From positions 434,001-498,000 of the forward strand of contig NZ_AP017560.1 in the NCBI RefSeq assembly GCF_003967015.1: DNA of 64,000 nucleotides, in the 5' to 3' direction. Position 1 is the stretch's first letter. Every line of letters begins with the position of its first letter. The notes beneath the pieces are model-generated. The model saw only the letters and a list, made by a program, of their open reading frames with translations, did no database searches and was not told where the DNA came from. Position numbers and translations under genes: made by a program. This document shows positions 62,076 through 64,000 of the stretch, piece after piece. This DNA comes from Pseudanabaena sp. ABRG5-3 (lineage in GTDB: Bacteria; Cyanobacteriota; Cyanobacteriia; Pseudanabaenales; Pseudanabaenaceae).

Positions 62076-62479
62076 AGAGTGAAATTGTTATTCTGAGTAT
62101 TATTTTGACCTAACTGCTTAACATTAACTTGCTTACCAATGCTAATAGTGTCTCCTGATTTTGACTGCTTCTGCAAAGTCTCAACCTTAGCTGCTAGTTC
62201 TTGATTACTTGCCAAAAGCGATCGCACCTGATCTAATAACTTCGTCACTTCAGGATCATCGGCGATCGCCTCCACATCGATTACTGCTTGTCTAGCATCA
62301 AAATCTTCACCCGCACTAATCGCTTTTACCGTCTGCGTATTGGGAGCTTTACGGATCAGGACTGACCAAAGCGATCGCGCCAGTTTCAATGTTTCATCGG
62401 TAATATTTTCGCCAACCTTGGTTAACGAACCTGTTCCCACAATCGCCAACAACCCCACAATCAAAGAAACTGGCTCCAT
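62072..62479 (-). CDS. Small putative amyloid-triggered effector (Bell/HET-S-like layout)
   Basis: 135 residues. A hydrophobic, Gly-rich N-terminus (VSLIVGLLAIVGTGSL, residues 4-19) leads into a helical bundle (about 20-108, coiled coil near 85-108). The C-terminus (118-135) is VNVKQLGQNNTQNNNFTL, aligned without gaps to residues 6-23 of the STAND protein with 9 of 18 identical. A membrane-targeting helical domain ending in an amyloid motif shared with a neighbouring NLR is the layout of fungal HET-S/NWD2 and of bacterial Bell-domain/BASS pairs. Pore-forming activity is inference. An IS982 element lies 18 bases before its start, cutting it off from its old promoter. Confidence 0.65.
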   Translation of the reverse strand: MEPVSLIVGLLAIVGTGSLTKVGENITDETLKLARSLWSVLIRKAPNTQTVKAISAGEDFDARQAVIDVEAIADDPEVTKLLDQVRSLLASNQELAAKVETLQKQSKSGDTISIGKQVNVKQLGQNNTQNNNFTL

Positions 62480-62497
62480 ATTTGCACCAATAGATTT

Positions 62498-63406
62498 AAC
62501 CCAAGTTGCTACCTAAGGTAAGAAGAAAAAAAAGCTGCTACAAAGGACAAAAGCCGAGTAGCAGCAAGAAAAATGAATGATGAAATTGTAGCGATTTATT
62601 GCCTGTGTGACGACATTCTCCGAGCAATGAACCATCAAGGTGACATACAGCAACAGATAAGTGATGCCGAAGTAATGACCACAGCCATAGTTGCAGTTCT
62701 GTATTTTGGTGGAAATTTTGAGAAAGCCAGAAAAGAACTCTCAGAGCCACAATATATCCCCAAAATGGTGAGTCGGAGTCGGTTCAATCGTAGACTTCAC
62801 AGGGTTGAACCGATGCTATTGATGTTGTTTGAGTGTCTGGGACAAGCATGGAAACAACTGAACACTGAATCGGTTTACAGCATTGATAGCTTTCCGATTC
62901 CCGTCTGTGACAATATCCGCATACCAAGGTCAAAAATCTATGACGGTAATGAGGAGTATCGGGGCTATCAAGCCAGCAAGAAGCGATATTTTTACGGTAT
63001 TAAAATCCATTTGATGGTCACAGAATCGGGGGAACCTGTAGAGTTTTTTCTAACTAATGGTTCCTTTGCCGATGTTAAGGGGTTGAGGGTATTTCCATTT
63101 GCTTTACCTGAAGGCAGTGTAGTCTATGCAGACAAGGCTTACAACGATTATGAAATTGAGGATTTGTTGCTTGAAGCTGAGAATATCAAGCTCTCAGCAA
63201 TGCGAAAAAGCAATTCACAGCGACCTGTACCTGGCTATGTTCAGTTTCTTCAGCACCATAAGCGCAAAGTAATCGAAACTACGGGTAGTTTGATATCCCA
63301 GCTTTTACCTAAATCTATTCATGCTGTTACTGCAAAAGGTTTTGAGCTTAAAGTTATGCTCTTTGTCCTTGCTCTTAGCGTTAATTTATGGGTAGCAACT
63401 TAGGTT
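62498..63406 (+). mobile_element. IS982-family insertion sequence
   Basis: 909 bp with 16-bp terminal inverted repeats (62498-62513 and 63391-63406, one mismatch) and a 6-bp target duplication AGATTT (62492-62497 and 63407-63412). It carries a single transposase gene, apparently intact, whose stop codon lies in the right repeat. Confidence 0.92.
62573..63403 (+). CDS. IS982-family transposase
   Basis: 276 residues, full length for the family. DDE acidic residues in VYSIDSFPIPVC, VVYADKAYND and a later Glu (KRKVIETTGS); RYFYGIKIHLMV and GSFADVKGL are typical of IS982. No frameshift or stop, so the element may be active. ATG 62573. Confidence 0.95.
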   Translation: MNDEIVAIYCLCDDILRAMNHQGDIQQQISDAEVMTTAIVAVLYFGGNFEKARKELSEPQYIPKMVSRSRFNRRLHRVEPMLLMLFECLGQAWKQLNTESVYSIDSFPIPVCDNIRIPRSKIYDGNEEYRGYQASKKRYFYGIKIHLMVTESGEPVEFFLTNGSFADVKGLRVFPFALPEGSVVYADKAYNDYEIEDLLLEAENIKLSAMRKSNSQRPVPGYVQFLQHHKRKVIETTGSLISQLLPKSIHAVTAKGFELKVMLFVLALSVNLWVAT

Positions 63407-63432
63407 AGATTTACCAATATTTTGATTTTATC

Positions 63433-63858
63433 TTAGCTACCAGAAACTAAAGCGATCGCTTGATTGATAATTGCCTCGCGATCGACCATTGCCCCTAACT
63501 CATCCGCCTCATATCTACCCTCAAAAGCCTCACCCGCAGCAGCATCTAGCGCAATCTCATAGGCTTCTTCTATGGTCTCGCGTAGTTCTGATGGTTCGCA
63601 ATAATTTCCTTTAGACTTACGTCGTTGATTAGTACGCTGAATTTCTCGCACCGAGTTTTTAATTGAAAGATCCCATGAGCGCGTGGTGCGATTTTCGGCA
63701 CGTTGTTTAATCAAATGGAGCAGCAAGATTTTGGCAAAGCTATAAATCTTATTCAGCTTGTCATCCTTGCTCATCTCCGTCATCTCCTCCACCAACAGCA
63801 ACGCATCAGAGATGTTGCCACCTACCAGCAATTCCCTCAGTTCTAATAACTCTTCCAT
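63433..63858 (-). CDS. DUF29-like protein
   Basis: 141 residues. KILLLHLIKQRAENRTTRSWDLSIKNSVREIQR matches the helical core of cyanobacterial DUF29 proteins (recognisable LLLHLIKQ and R-S-W). Function unknown; DUF29 proteins are common near conflict and nuclease genes. Removing the IS982 element places its stop about 38 bases upstream of the effector-like gene, so it was probably the first gene of that operon. Confidence 0.8.
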   Translation of the reverse strand: MEELLELRELLVGGNISDALLLVEEMTEMSKDDKLNKIYSFAKILLLHLIKQRAENRTTRSWDLSIKNSVREIQRTNQRRKSKGNYCEPSELRETIEEAYEIALDAAAGEAFEGRYEADELGAMVDREAIINQAIALVSGS

Positions 63859-64000
63859 ACTTATTAGCCTCCAGCCGCAACGTCCCAGATTTGGTTTGCT
63901 TGATTTTTAAAACCTGCATTGCTAGGCACTACATCAATTAAGCCCTAGAATTCACAAACTTTAGAATTACCTGAATTTTGAAAGCCCGTCGAAGCTGCGC
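63859..64000. other. Non-coding window end, possibly the start of a palindromic element
   Basis: No gene seen. The last bases contain GAAGC and GCTGCGC like the tips of other hairpins here; AATTAAGCCCTAGAA at 63935-63950 resembles part of MITE variant D. The element, if real, continues past the window. Confidence 0.3.

Noticed and set aside
56700-64000. A prophage or integrative element as explanation of the 3' region
   Set aside because: No integrase, structural phage genes, tRNA or attachment repeats were seen; only an IS982 element is supported.

Overview
The window looks like a chromosomal segment of a cyanobacterium. The octamer GCGATCGC (HIP1) and its core CGATCG recur throughout, inside and outside genes. 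There is a phosphoribulokinase with the redox cysteines of oxygenic phototrophs, an SLH/OprB-type outer-membrane porin, a cyanobacterial-type glutamate synthase, several Uma2 (DUF820) nucleases, and a heavy load of multidomain signalling proteins. The overall style suggests a Pseudanabaena-like filamentous cyanobacterium, but that genus call is only an impression. No rRNA, tRNA or CRISPR array was seen.

Layout. 0-2 kb: end of a phosphonate/phosphite ABC transporter operon (phnD-phnC-phnE). 2-4.5 kb: a CPA1 antiporter facing a TrkA/RCK protein. 4.7-12.4 kb: a membrane adenylate cyclase divergent from a glutamate synthase. 12.7-19.3 kb: a CheB-CheR-histidine-kinase fusion, a Ser/Thr kinase fused to a formylglycine-enzyme-like domain, and a DUF2993 protein. 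19.6-24.3 kb: acetyltransferase, unknown protein, Uma2 nuclease, sugar-kinase-like protein and M20 amidohydrolase. 24.4-26.8 kb: a class-3 lipase-like protein with glycine-zipper repeats followed by a small DcrB/EagR-like protein. 26.9-30.9 kb: LysR regulator, NADP-binding oxidoreductase, AraC-MGMT fusion and a GlnT-type glutamine synthetase. 31-38.7 kb: an accessory block with an LRAT-like protein, PD-(D/E)XK proteins and a two-gene McrBC-like system (coiled-coil AAA+ NTPase plus DUF2357-type nuclease with zinc ribbons). 38.7-42.6 kb: an acyltransferase-like hydrolase/desaturase operon and a porin. 42.7-47.7 kb: a hybrid histidine kinase translationally coupled to a REC-PAS-GGDEF-EAL protein. 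47.7-56.6 kb: creatininase-family protein, two tandem PQQ-type propellers, prk, an AAA protein, a DciA-like protein, a sulfite-oxidase-like molybdoenzyme and two previously unlisted 30-residue membrane proteins.

56.7-64 kb is a conflict/defence region. It holds three toxin-antitoxin-like modules among fragments of a TPR gene, then an apparent operon of a DUF29-like protein, a small membrane-active-looking protein, a HicB-like protein and a large NB-ARC-TPR STAND protein. The small protein and the STAND protein share a short Q/N/G motif, at the C-terminus of one and the N-terminus of the other. This is the arrangement expected of NLR-controlled amyloid signalling (HET-S-like effector plus NLR). 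An IS982 element with intact ends and a 6-bp target duplication has separated the DUF29-like gene from the rest of that operon.

The intergenic spaces are rich in perfect palindromes of two kinds: simple long hairpins, often with a GAA or AAA (TTT) tri-loop, and a ~100-bp MITE-like family present in three good copies plus a related variant. Several genes take their stop codon from the arms of these elements.
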